Shown: positions 43,795-52,687 of the stretch, piece by piece
Layout: every line of letters starts with the position of its first letter
Numbering within the stretch: position 1 is the first letter of the stretch
Assembly (NCBI RefSeq): GCF_000017565.1
Contig: NC_009719.1
Coordinates: 62,001-126,000, forward strand
Reading direction: 5' to 3'
Source of the DNA: Parvibaculum lavamentivorans DS-1
Lineage (GTDB): Bacteria > Pseudomonadota > Alphaproteobacteria > Parvibaculales > Parvibaculaceae
Length of the DNA: 64,000 nucleotides
Notes under the pieces: model-generated
Database searches by the model: none
What the model was told of the DNA's origin: nothing
What the model saw: the letters and a program-made list of their open reading frames with translations, nothing else
Made by a program: the position numbers and the translations under genes

Positions 43795-46700
43795 TCAGTC
43801 GTTCGATGGCCGAACTCGACCGATTGGGTCAATTGAAACTTTCTTTGCGTCATCCTTTAGTATCGGGTTTGGCATGGGTCTGGTGGTAGTTGAATGGTCA
43901 GCATCAGTGTCGCGCTCCAAAACTACTTGGCCGCTGGCCCAAACACCCTGAACGATCCAAATTCCCTTTTTGCTTCCTTCCGGAATCATTATTGCTTCGC
44001 CGGCGGCCAGAGACATGACAAAGCTCGCCCCATCAGCCCGCGTTCTTTGAACGATGGGATTTCTTTGGGCCAGTCGCCGAGAGGCATCGAACAAACTCAC
44101 AATCTCAAAATCAGCTTTCCCGTCCGGCAAGCGATAGATCGCTATATGATGATTGGAGCCAAGGTCGGCATATCCATTGCCAGTTTGGGCCATGAGGTTC
44201 AGCTGTTGCTTTGACGTGAGTCTCACCTTTCGAATCTCCGGTCCGCCGGGCGATACGCATGGATATGGCGGAAACGCCTTTTTGGGATCGCCGCCGCGCC
44301 CGGCAACATGCGCCGCAACAATCTCCTTGATGCGCGGATCGCGTATTTCGTCAAGTTCGCCTTTCGATAGAGATTCGATTTTCTTGCGCGTGACAAACTG
44401 ACGATAGGTTCCGCTCTTGGTTTTTATGTCGGTTCCTGTGTCGCCATATGTCGTTTCCTTGTGGAGCGGGCCGGAAACTTTCTTCCGGACGCGATGAGAC
44501 ACTACTATCTCGCTCACGGCTTTCTCTGCATCTGCGCGGATGGTGTCCCAAGGAGGCGTAAGCGCCGGCTTTTCTGCGCGCGGATCGTCTCTCAACTGCC
44601 AATAGCGTGAAAGCTTGTTGGTCATGCCCGGATGAGTGCAGGCAACCGTCAAGGCATCAATTGCATGATGCCGGTGATCCGCTCGTGTCTTTTCCCCGTC
44701 GTCCGCAAGTATGTTGTTGAGCGTCCACAACTTCCGAAGTTGCGCGGTCACTTGGCCGGTGACGGCCTCGACTTTGACAGGCGCTTCGGGGCCCATGTCG
44801 GGCCACAAGCGTTTGAGCTGCGCAAGAATTTGCTTTGCCGCATAGCGAGTGTCATTCAATTGGCGGGCTGCAAAATCCTCGGGCATAGTCTTGGCAAGAA
44901 ATCGCTTTACCTTGCCGGGTGACATGCCGGTTCCACCCTTCGCAGACACCATGCCTTGCAGGCGTATTTGGATAGCGGACCAGCGGTCTTCATCGTGGCC
45001 GAATGCCTCGAAGGGCATCCGGTTGCCTTTCTCGATGTTCACATCCTTTCGGCAAAGCGTTTTGTTGCGCGGGCTGTTATCGAAGGAGCGTGAACGGGGC
45101 CATATATGTTCAACTTCATACCGGCCTTCGCGAAACAGCGCATTGAAGCCAATTTGGTCGCCAGTATATGGGCAGCGTTCCTGTCCTTCCTTCCAAAGAA
45201 TCCATTTCTCAACGTCGTCGCGAGACGGATTAGCGATGCCATTCTTGATTAAGTCTTCAGTCGCTTTCTTTCGCTGTTTTTCGTTGCGGCGAATCCCGCT
45301 CTGAATTTCCTCGCGCTCCCGCTTCGACTTTCCGACGTCGCGGCCGACTTCAATGCGAATTCGGTCGGGCTTCCCGTAAAGCCCGATAAGATTATTCACG
45401 ACTTTTCGGAGTTCGTTTTGAGTGCGGACAACCGTTGGATTTCGGAGTTGGGAAATCCGCTCGCGTTCTTCTTTCGAGGCCGGGCTTGGCAGTTTGTCTA
45501 GAATTTCGCCGGTTGGCTGATTGCGATGGGGGAAGTTGGTGCGCCGCCAACCTTCCCAATCCGGGCCATTTACAAGGGCGCCAAATCTCTCACCCTTTTC
45601 AAGTTCTGCAAGAAACAAATTCAGGGCCGGGATTGAATAGGGTTCCCACCCGGTCGGCAGCTTGAGCGCCTGCAGTTGGGCTGCTTGCTCCCCGGTAATC
45701 CCAAAGTCGGCCACAAACGAATTTGCAGCGGCTTCCCTATGCGCCTTCCTGTCTTTCTCCGAGAGGATAATCACGCGCTTCTTGTCTGGCGTTTCGCCAT
45801 AGTCCGCCGCCCATAGGCGCTCATGGACGGCATGGCGGATTTCCTGCTTGCGAGGATGCGCAGGCCAGTCTGGCCCGAACATGTCGGCTAGCTTGGCTTC
45901 GAGTGCGTTGCCAAGGAGTTTGCTCTCGCCACCCAGTTCCAGATTGAATTTGAGGCTTTTCTCCGCGCCGGGTTCGCCCCGCTGTTTATACAGCGCCTTC
46001 AATGCGCTTCGGACGCCCGGCCACGACATGGAGGCTTGTTGCTGAAGCTTGGAGAGAATTGCATCCCTCTCTTCGGCGTCCAGCGGCCGGGCATTGCCAC
46101 CTGCTATCGCGAGATTGTTCAGCTTTTCCAGCATCCGTCGCTGTTGCGAAAGCCAGGAGCCTTTCGGACATAGAGGCTCGCCCGGCATGAAGCGGCATTC
46201 GCCCAAAGTGTTCTTGCGCCAGAATACCGGCCGCTGGGCAAAGATCGTGTCGCTAATCCTTGCCCTCATTTCTTCGCTTTTGAGCGCCGGATGAAACTTC
46301 GATTGAACTTCCCAAAGTCTTTCGAACTCTTCCGCAACTACATTGCGATGCGCGTGGATTCCGCGTTTGCGGTCCGATGGCGGTCGGCGTGCAAGCCACG
46401 CGCCCAATGTGGTTTGCTCGTTCTTGAGAGCCTTCAGGGTTGCTGCCCGCTCGTTCGCCGCCTCCTTTTCGTCATCGACGTCAGGGTCGGGAGTATCGCT
46501 TTCTTCAAGTTCGCGGCCCTTGAAATGGCGGTGCTGCGCAAGATGGTAGATCGCTCGCCCGAACTCATATGCGCTCAAGCCTTCTTCCAGACCTCGCCTG
46601 CGCAACTCGTAAGGTTCATCCGCCATGACAACTGGCCAATCGGCAGAACCATAGGCGGGCAGAAAGCCCGCTTCATGCAGTGTCTCGTTGAGCGCCTTCC

Positions 46701-46908
46701 TCCGTATCCGCCGCCGCCGCAACTGACGGCGCATCATCCGCTTTTGCCTGCGTTGCTGGTTTAGAGGGGTCCCGTCCGGATCGCGGGCTTCCGGAAATAT
46801 CCGGACGCCAAGTCTCTGAATATTCCCGGCCGATTGCGTTGAACTGTAGTCAATAACCGAAAATCCGATGGATGTAGTGCCAATATCGAAGCCGAAAATC
46901 CGCTCCAT
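43795..46908 (-). CDS. cas9: type II-C CRISPR effector nuclease Cas9
   Basis: 1037 residues from ATG 46908, with GGGGGA seven bases upstream. A longer in-frame start (46992) would translate the anti-repeat and is rejected. RuvC-I FGFDIGTTSIGFSV (Asp8), arginine-rich bridge helix RRQKRMMRRQLRRRR (about 53-67), RuvC-II IRIEVGRD (Glu520), HNH YEVEHIWPRSRSFDNS (His601) with CPYTG before it, RuvC-III DHRHHAIDAL (about 744-752). All catalytic residues are present, so it should be an active RNA-guided nuclease. It is compact, as in II-C. The length equals that of the P. lavamentivorans Cas9 as I recall it. It heads cas9-cas1-cas2 and is divergent from the tracrRNA. Confidence 0.98.
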   Translation of the reverse strand: MERIFGFDIGTTSIGFSVIDYSSTQSAGNIQRLGVRIFPEARDPDGTPLNQQRRQKRMMRRQLRRRRIRRKALNETLHEAGFLPAYGSADWPVVMADEPYELRRRGLEEGLSAYEFGRAIYHLAQHRHFKGRELEESDTPDPDVDDEKEAANERAATLKALKNEQTTLGAWLARRPPSDRKRGIHAHRNVVAEEFERLWEVQSKFHPALKSEEMRARISDTIFAQRPVFWRKNTLGECRFMPGEPLCPKGSWLSQQRRMLEKLNNLAIAGGNARPLDAEERDAILSKLQQQASMSWPGVRSALKALYKQRGEPGAEKSLKFNLELGGESKLLGNALEAKLADMFGPDWPAHPRKQEIRHAVHERLWAADYGETPDKKRVIILSEKDRKAHREAAANSFVADFGITGEQAAQLQALKLPTGWEPYSIPALNLFLAELEKGERFGALVNGPDWEGWRRTNFPHRNQPTGEILDKLPSPASKEERERISQLRNPTVVRTQNELRKVVNNLIGLYGKPDRIRIEVGRDVGKSKREREEIQSGIRRNEKQRKKATEDLIKNGIANPSRDDVEKWILWKEGQERCPYTGDQIGFNALFREGRYEVEHIWPRSRSFDNSPRNKTLCRKDVNIEKGNRMPFEAFGHDEDRWSAIQIRLQGMVSAKGGTGMSPGKVKRFLAKTMPEDFAARQLNDTRYAAKQILAQLKRLWPDMGPEAPVKVEAVTGQVTAQLRKLWTLNNILADDGEKTRADHRHHAIDALTVACTHPGMTNKLSRYWQLRDDPRAEKPALTPPWDTIRADAEKAVSEIVVSHRVRKKVSGPLHKETTYGDTGTDIKTKSGTYRQFVTRKKIESLSKGELDEIRDPRIKEIVAAHVAGRGGDPKKAFPPYPCVSPGGPEIRKVRLTSKQQLNLMAQTGNGYADLGSNHHIAIYRLPDGKADFEIVSLFDASRRLAQRNPIVQRTRADGASFVMSLAAGEAIMIPEGSKKGIWIVQGVWASGQVVLERDTDADHSTTTRPMPNPILKDDAKKVSIDPIGRVRPSND

Positions 46909-46954
46909 GCCCGATCCCCCTTGCGTCAAATAGGGGTAAAGGCTAGCCTCTGCT

Positions 46955-47082
46955 CTGTAGCAAATCGAGAGGCGGTCGCTTTTCGCAAGCAAATTGACCC
47001 CTTGTGCGGGCTCGGCATCCCAAGGTCAGCTGCCGGTTATTATCGAAAAGGCCCACCGCAAGCAGCGCGTGGGCCTTTTTGC
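46955..47082 (+). ncRNA. tracrRNA of the type II-C system
   Basis: The anti-repeat GTAGCAAATCGAGAGGCGG (continuing TCGC, 46957-46979) pairs with the 3' half of the repeat across 23 positions, with only G-U wobbles at two of them. A further CGC pairs after a small internal loop. A nexus-like stem follows (TGACCCCTTG / CAAGGTCA, about 46994-47030). The end is an intrinsic terminator: AAGGCCCAC (47048-47056) / GTGGGCCTT (47069-47077) and a T run. It lies upstream of cas9 on the opposite strand. The exact 5' end is not visible. Confidence 0.93.
47048..47082 (+). terminator. intrinsic terminator of tracrRNA
   Basis: 9-bp stem AAGGCCCAC / GTGGGCCTT with a 12-base loop and five T residues after it. 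Confidence 0.9.
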
Positions 47083-47700
47083 TTGTCCCCCGTGATTGGT
47101 AACACGGGGGGCTTTCGATACATGGGGTGGTCTGGCCTCCGATAGCGCCCCATTGAGCAAGTCCCCTCACCTCAAAGACCGGCCTTCAGGCCGCATTGCG
47201 GCTTGAAGGCCATGCCGGGCCCTTTGCCTGCCGGGCGGGCCGGGTCAAGGCTGGCGAAGCCACGCCGCGTTAGCGGCGCGTGGCCTTGAGGCGGACCGAG
47301 CGGCGGGCGATCCGATCATTCCTTTGGCATCGCTTGAAGCACACTGATTCGCCCAAAATGCACATATGCGGGAAATCCCCATAGCCGGAATTTCTGAAAG
47401 CGGCTGATTTCCATATGGAAGTTTTGCATATGGGGTCGGTTTTTCCTTAGGGAGTTTTAGGCGAGCCGCCAATGCTGACACCGGTTTCAACGCCATATGG
47501 AGGCGTGAAATGGTCAGCCGATTTTCAGCCGGTGATTCGACAGAAATGCACAAAACCGGCTTTCGGCAACTGACCGAAATCGGCATTCGAGTTCAGTCTC
47601 CATATGTATATATGGGAAGGCCGAATTTCCGGGGCCCTGCTTGCGCCCGCTCCATATGCCGTGACTGCTTGAGCCCTCAGGCAGACATAGGGAGCGCGAC
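47083..47700. other. structured non-coding region of mobile element; candidate replication origin
   Basis: 618 bases without a supported gene, directly upstream of the Rep-like gene. Two strong hairpins: 47181-47211 (14-base arms, one G-U) and 47260-47283 (CCACG...CGTGG with a GTTA loop). Six CATATG palindromes follow at 47363, 47412, 47427, 47494, 47601 and 47653, some within longer palindromes (TTCCATATGGAA 47409-47420; CCATATGTATATATGG 47600-47615). Hairpins plus clustered repeats beside an initiator gene suggest an origin and its control sites. Confidence 0.5.
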
Positions 47701-48807
47701 ATGAACAGGGACACAATTGGCGGCACAGCAAAAACGGGCACCCCCCGGCTTCTGTTGAGCGGGCTCGACAGTCTCTATGTCTGTTACTCGCTCGATATGC
47801 GGACTTCAAAGCTTGATTTCCCGGACCTCGAATACCGCAAAGAAATGATCCGCGACGGGCAGCGCGAATTCGAGGCGCTGACGCTCGGCTGCGAAGACTT
47901 CGCACTGCGTCCCTACGGGGCGAAGCCCTACCGGTTTCTCTTGGAGAATGAGGCCTTCTCGCTTGGCCTGACGGAAGTCATGCAGCCGACGCTCCGGGTC
48001 CAGTTCCGGTCCGAAGCCCTATGGCGGTCAGGCGCAATCGCCCTCCATCAACGGATAGTCGACTGGGCGCGCTCAATAGGCGCGGCCATGATCGCGCCGG
48101 AAACTGTATCGCGCGCCGATTGGTCCTTCGACTTCGATTTGCCGGAAGTCGACTTCAATGAGGATCATTTCGCCACGCGGGCCCATAAGGACGCCAAGTA
48201 CCGCGACGGCGGCCGCGTTCAAACTTTCCGCCTAGGGTCCGGCCATACGGTAATCCGCGTCTATGACAAGGTTGCCGAGATAGAGCAAAGCAGCGGCAAG
48301 GTCTGGTTCTTCGAGCTTTGGGGCCAAAGCGAAAATGTTTGGCGTATCGAGTTTCAGATACGGGGCGAACGTCTCAAGGCCGGTGCGATCCGGACGCTCG
48401 GTGACTTGGAAGAGCTACAGGGCGATATTCTGAGGCAGCTCGCCCATGAGCATACGTCGCTTCGACGGCCGACAGGCGACAGCAACAAATCGCGCTGGCC
48501 GCTGCATCCTCTCTGGCAATCGCTTCAGGATGCAATCGGGGACATGCCCCAACTCGGATTGGCGCGGCACTACGATCCGGATAGCGCGCTTCAATACCGC
48601 AAGTTCAAGATCGTCAATTCCATGTACGGCAACATGAAAGCCCTTGCGGCACTGTCCGTCCTGGAGTCGGGACATTGGCGGCGGATGGTCACGCTTGAAG
48701 ATTTGACCGAAGAAATCCTCGACATGCTCCAGCCGCATCATATCCCCAGCATATGGCAACAGGATGTAGAGCAGCGCATCCGCGACTACGAGTCAGGCAA
48801 ATGGTGA
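47701..48807 (+). CDS. Rep_trans-like replication initiation protein
   Basis: 368 residues, ATG preceded by AGGGAG. The middle reads SRADWSFDFDLPEVDF and then FRLGSGHTVIRVYDKVAEIEQ and VWRIEFQIRGERLK. This order (R-x-D-x-x-x-D, a G-S-x-x-x-R-x-Y-D-K strand, and R-x-E-x-x-x-R) matches the Rep_trans family (PF02486-like), which includes plasmid RCR initiators, filamentous-phage RstA-like proteins and MobT relaxases. The tyrosine of RVYDK is the candidate nicking residue. It heads a short rightward operon: the next gene overlaps its stop. It could initiate replication or mobilisation of the element. The family call is from motif order, not a search. Confidence 0.68.
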   Translation: MNRDTIGGTAKTGTPRLLLSGLDSLYVCYSLDMRTSKLDFPDLEYRKEMIRDGQREFEALTLGCEDFALRPYGAKPYRFLLENEAFSLGLTEVMQPTLRVQFRSEALWRSGAIALHQRIVDWARSIGAAMIAPETVSRADWSFDFDLPEVDFNEDHFATRAHKDAKYRDGGRVQTFRLGSGHTVIRVYDKVAEIEQSSGKVWFFELWGQSENVWRIEFQIRGERLKAGAIRTLGDLEELQGDILRQLAHEHTSLRRPTGDSNKSRWPLHPLWQSLQDAIGDMPQLGLARHYDPDSALQYRKFKIVNSMYGNMKALAALSVLESGHWRRMVTLEDLTEEILDMLQPHHIPSIWQQDVEQRIRDYESGKW

Positions 48808-49049
48808 ACCGCAAGGACATCGAAGCGCGGATCAATGAGCGCACCAACCAGATTCTCAAATATGCCGAACTGGCGATTCCGAATGAGCGGACATTCGAGT
48901 TTTTCCGGAGCTGCGTATTGGACGCACTGGGCCACAAAGGCCTGCGTTCGGATATTACCGCTCTCCTTGACCACGGCGGCAAGGACGGGCTTGAGGCATG
49001 GAATGGCATGGGCCGGTCCCATACAGGCAGGAAAGGCGGTGCCCCATGA
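48801..49049 (+). CDS. small hypothetical protein of the mobile element
   Basis: 82 residues from ATG 48801, which overlaps the stop of the Rep-like gene (ATGGTGA), so translation is coupled. The sequence is helical and charged (KDIEARINERTNQILKYAELAIPNE) with a single cysteine (FFRSCVLDALGH). The tail is basic. It has no membrane segment or known domain. The position between initiator and recombinase suggests a role in element replication or control. Confidence 0.65.
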   Translation: MVNRKDIEARINERTNQILKYAELAIPNERTFEFFRSCVLDALGHKGLRSDITALLDHGGKDGLEAWNGMGRSHTGRKGGAP

Positions 49050-49190
49050 GTGGATAGCCGCAAATTTGACATGCTTGTCACGCTGGATATGCCGGACGAA
49101 CTGCCGGTAACGCCCGATGAGCTGGCTCTCGTAGAGACCTATCTCCGGGATATCATTGCCGAAATGCTGAAAGAGGAAGCGGCCCGATAG
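49050..49190 (+). CDS. 46-residue ORF of the mobile element
   Basis: GTG 49050 begins immediately after the preceding TGA; GGAAAGG lies 12 bases upstream. The product starts MDSRKFDMLVTLDMPDEL and ends with an acidic amphipathic helix (DELALVETYLRDIIAEMLKEEA). Stop TAG at 49188. No cysteine or membrane segment. It is squeezed between two genes with ribosome sites on both sides and no wasted bases, which supports it being real. Family unknown. Confidence 0.5.
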   Translation: MDSRKFDMLVTLDMPDELPVTPDELALVETYLRDIIAEMLKEEAAR

Positions 49191-49208
49191 GGCCTGAAAG
49201 GACGGGTC

Positions 49209-50792
49209 ATGGGACAGAAAGCTATTGTTTATGCGCGCGTATCAACGACACGGCAGGCTGACCATGACCTGTCCATTCCCGATCAAATCGCTCACGCCGA
49301 ACGCTACTGCAAGGAACGCGATATAGAGATCGTGGGCACCTATGTCGATCCGGGTGCATCGGCCCGCGACGATAACAGGCCTCAATTCCAGCGCATGATG
49401 GATGATGTGAAGTCTGGGGCGATGCAAGTCGACGTGGTGCTCGTGCATAGCTTTTCGCGCTTCTTTCGGGATGCGTGCGGTGCCGCTGTATATACGAGGA
49501 TACTTGAAAAGCATGGCGCCCGGCTTGTGTCCATGACGCAGGAAACCGGAGAAGGCGCCCAAGCGAACTTGATGCGCCATATGCTTTCATCGTTCGATGA
49601 GTATCAAAGCGCGGAAACCGCCAAGCACGTCACCCGCTCCATGATTGAGAACGCAAAGCGCGGCTTCTGGAACGGTGCGGCCGCGCCTTACGGCTACAAA
49701 ACAATCGTTGTTGAGCGGCACGGCAACAAGGACAAGAAGAAGCTCGATTTGGAGCCGCAGGAAGCGGAAATCGTCAAACTGATTTTCCAGTTGTATCTCT
49801 ATGGCGACGGCAAGACAGGACCGCTCGGCATAAAGAACTTGGTTTCCTACCTGAATGGACGCGGCGTGAATAACCGGAATGGAAAGCCTTTCCGTATCCA
49901 GCACATTCAGGAGGCCTTGCGGCGCTCTGCCTATATCGGAACGCATTACTTCAACCGCACGGATAGCCGGACCCGAAAGCCGCGCCCGCGCGAAGAGTGG
50001 ATCGAAATTGCGGTGCCACCGATTGTCGAGGAAAGCATCTTCCATGCGGTGCAAGCGCAACTTGACGCCCGCAATCCGACAATGACGCCGCCTCGCATCG
50101 CAAGCAGCCGCATATTGCTGACAGGCGTCGCGACTTGCGAAAATTGCGGCGCTCCGATGCGGACGCGAACCGGCAAGAACGGGCAATACTGGTATTACAC
50201 ATGCTCGCGGTCGGCTGATATGGGGAAGAGCGGATGCGCTGGCGTGACCGTGCCTATGGGCAAGCTCGATGAAATCGTAACCGATGCGCTATGCGATAAG
50301 GTTCTCCAAGCGGATCGCCTTGAGAATATGCTGGGGTCTTTGCTTGCTCGCAATTCGGGGCGGCGCGCGGCAGCGCAAGCGAAGCTGAAGGAATTGAAGC
50401 GGGAACGCCGGGAGCTGGATCAAAAACTGGCAAAGCTGACCGACGCTCTGGAAAAGGGTGTCCCGCTCGATGCCGTCAAGAGCCGCTTTACCCAGCGCCA
50501 GAATGAGCGCGAACAGGTGAACCGGGTTATCTCATTCGTAAATCGCGAAATCGACTCGCCTCTCTCAGTCGTTACCCCGGAGAAGCTGGAGGCCTTCGCG
50601 AATGGTTTTCGGGCCCGGTTGCGGGAGGACGGCGAGCCGGGGTTCCGCAAGGCCTATCTCCGGCTCTTGCTGGAGAATGTGGCGGTCACCAAGGACCGGG
50701 TGAGGATTTCCGGCCGCAAGGACGTGCTGGCCTATCAGCTGACGGCTGACAAGCCGCTGCCGCCCTCAATGGTACCTACTTTTATGGATGAG

Positions 50793-50822
<30 letters not shown>
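49209..50822 (+). CDS. large serine recombinase (integrase)
   Basis: 537 residues, with AAAGGA before the ATG. Catalytic domain YARVST with nucleophile Ser12, then [25 protein letters not shown] and [12 protein letters not shown]. Recombinase domain (about 160-270: [38 protein letters not shown]). Zinc ribbon CENCGAPM (Cys310, Cys313) with YTCSR and GC. Coiled coil (about 375-440: [26 protein letters not shown]). This is the full plan of large serine integrases, which insert phages and other elements without host factors. Its last 30 bases overlap the 3' end of the tRNA-Arg gene on the other strand, so the integrase sits at the right junction of the element. Confidence 0.95.
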
Positions 50823-50869
<47 letters not shown>

Positions 50870-51034
50870 CTGCGGTCCGGACAAGGGCCGTCCGGCGAAG
50901 CGGGCGCAAGGTAGAACAAACCGGGCCGCCTGACAATCGCCGCCATTGGGCCCCGCGCCCTCCTTGGCGTCCTCCTCGAATCCGCCTATAGGAAGGGGGC
51001 CCTGCGTGAAACGTCGTTCGCGCGGGCGGACACC

Positions 51035-51553
51035 GTGAGAGTTCTGCGTTCCATGTCGGAGCCCCTGAGGCTTGCGCCTTTCGACATTTATATCGACCCG
51101 CTGCTCTCCTTCCAGGACAGCCGCCTGCGTGAAATGCTGGCCTATTGGGAAACAAAGCGCGCCGGCCGGCCCATGCCCGCTCGCGCGGATGTAAGCCCCG
51201 CCGAGATTATCAGCCATTTGCCATCGGTTTTTCTGGTCGATGCGGCCCCGCCCGCGCTCTCGCTCGCGCATTTCCGCGTCCGCCTCATGGGTACCGCCCT
51301 CAACGAGCTTTTCGCGAACGACTACACCGGTCGCACGCTGGAGCAGGAAATGTCGGAAAAATCCGCGGCTGCTGTCGCCAAGGTTTTCGGCATCGTCTGC
51401 CAGCTGCGCCGCCCGCTGCGGTTGCATGGCCAGGCGGTGTTCGCTCAGGCGGGGCCGGCAACGGCGCTCGAGGCCGTGCTGATGCCGCTGACCACGGGCG
51501 TCGGCTCGGTCGATATGGTGATGGGTGAGCTGGTGAAGCGCGCCTCGGCCTGA
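51035..51553 (+). CDS. PAS-domain protein (PAS_5/DUF1488-type small sensor)
   Basis: 172 residues (GTG 51035, or ATG 51053). The pattern LREMLAYWETKRAGRPMPARADVSPAEI...LPSVFLVD...FRVRLMGTALNELFANDYTGRTL is that of the alphaproteobacterial PAS_5 family (PF07310), a stand-alone PAS fold. There is no output domain. The ligand or partner is unknown. It is the first chromosomal gene beyond the tRNA. Confidence 0.82.
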   Translation: MRVLRSMSEPLRLAPFDIYIDPLLSFQDSRLREMLAYWETKRAGRPMPARADVSPAEIISHLPSVFLVDAAPPALSLAHFRVRLMGTALNELFANDYTGRTLEQEMSEKSAAAVAKVFGIVCQLRRPLRLHGQAVFAQAGPATALEAVLMPLTTGVGSVDMVMGELVKRASA

Positions 51554-51554
51554 G

Positions 51555-52556
51555 CTAGTGCGATGTCAGCTGCATGAAAACATCCTCGAGATCCGATTCC
51601 TCAGTCGAAATGTCGATGATCTCCATGCCCTCGGCGCTCAACCGACCGAGAATGGTCATGACATTTGTTTCCGCCGGATTGTACTGAACGGAAATCGTCC
51701 CACCGGGACGCACTTCCGCCTTCATGCCGGCCAGCGCCGCCGGCAGTTGCGTCGCGGGTGTCGCAGGCCGCACGATCAGCCGCTTGTCGCTGATCCGTCC
51801 AAGCAGCGTCTCCTTCGGTTCGCAAGCCACCACCTGCCCCTTGTCGATGATCGCGATGGTGTCGCACAGCGCCTCGGCTTCTTCGAGATAATGCGTCGTG
51901 AGCACGATGGTCGTGCCGCGGGCATGCAAGCCCTTCACATACTCCCAGAGCTGCCGCCTGAGCTCGATATCGACGCCCGCCGTGGGCTCGTCGAGGATGA
52001 GCACCGGCGGGTTGTGCACCATCGCCTTCGCCACCAGCAGCCGCCGCCGCATGCCGCCCGAAAGCGTCCGCGCATAGGCATCCGCCTTGTCGTCGAGCCC
52101 CATCGCTTTCAGGATTTCCATGGTCCGCCGCTCGCGCTTCGGCACGCCATAGAGTCCCGCCTGCATCTCCATCACTTCGGCGGGCGTGAAGAACGGGTCG
52201 ATGTTGAGCTCCTGCGGCACCACGCCGATGGAGGCGCGCGCCTGTCGCGGATTGACATCCGTATCGAACCCCCAGATCGAGGCCGAGCCGGAGGTCTTGG
52301 TCACGAGCCCGGCAAGAATATTGATGAAGGTCGATTTGCCCGCGCCGTTCGGCCCCAGCAGCGCGAAGATCGATCCGCGCGGTATCGCAAGGTCGATGCC
52401 CTTCAGCGCCTCCTTGGCCGGCTGGTTGCCGCTCGCCTTGTAGACCTTGCGCAGGTTCCGGGCCTCGATGGCATAGCGTGCGCCCGTGCGGGGCGCCGGC
52501 TCCGGCGGCAGGCGCGTTTCGAGGCTGTCTTCATTGTCGGCAAGCGAATGGGCCAT
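51555..52556 (-). CDS. ABC transporter ATP-binding protein (ABC-2 type)
   Basis: 333 residues. Walker A GPNGAGKS (about 72-79), Q-loop VVPQELNI, signature LSGGMRRRLLVAKAM, Walker B PPVLILDEPTAGVD, His switch TTHYLEEAEAL. The C-terminal about 90 residues form the extension seen in drug/NodI-like exporters. No permease gene is adjacent: the gene converges on the PAS gene and is divergent from polA, so the membrane partner is elsewhere. Confidence 0.92.
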   Translation of the reverse strand: MAHSLADNEDSLETRLPPEPAPRTGARYAIEARNLRKVYKASGNQPAKEALKGIDLAIPRGSIFALLGPNGAGKSTFINILAGLVTKTSGSASIWGFDTDVNPRQARASIGVVPQELNIDPFFTPAEVMEMQAGLYGVPKRERRTMEILKAMGLDDKADAYARTLSGGMRRRLLVAKAMVHNPPVLILDEPTAGVDIELRRQLWEYVKGLHARGTTIVLTTHYLEEAEALCDTIAIIDKGQVVACEPKETLLGRISDKRLIVRPATPATQLPAALAGMKAEVRPGGTISVQYNPAETNVMTILGRLSAEGMEIIDISTEESDLEDVFMQLTSH

Positions 52557-52687
52557 GAGCGGGCTCTTTTCTGAAACTTTTCAGGCTTGGCTTCGGGGCC
52601 GGTTCTTTTTGACGCGCGGTACGCGCTATAGTGGCGGCCCCCGAGACCGGGGACGGTGAGGCACTATAGATAGGAAAGGCAGGGCGT

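Noticed and set aside
46909-46992. N-terminal extension of Cas9 by 28 residues
   Set aside because: It would translate through the anti-repeat and lacks a ribosome site. The ATG at 46908 has one and gives the canonical Cas9 start.
52600-52650. TTGACG...TATAGT as polA promoter
   Set aside because: The spacer between the two hexamers is only about 12 bases, too short for a sigma-70 promoter.
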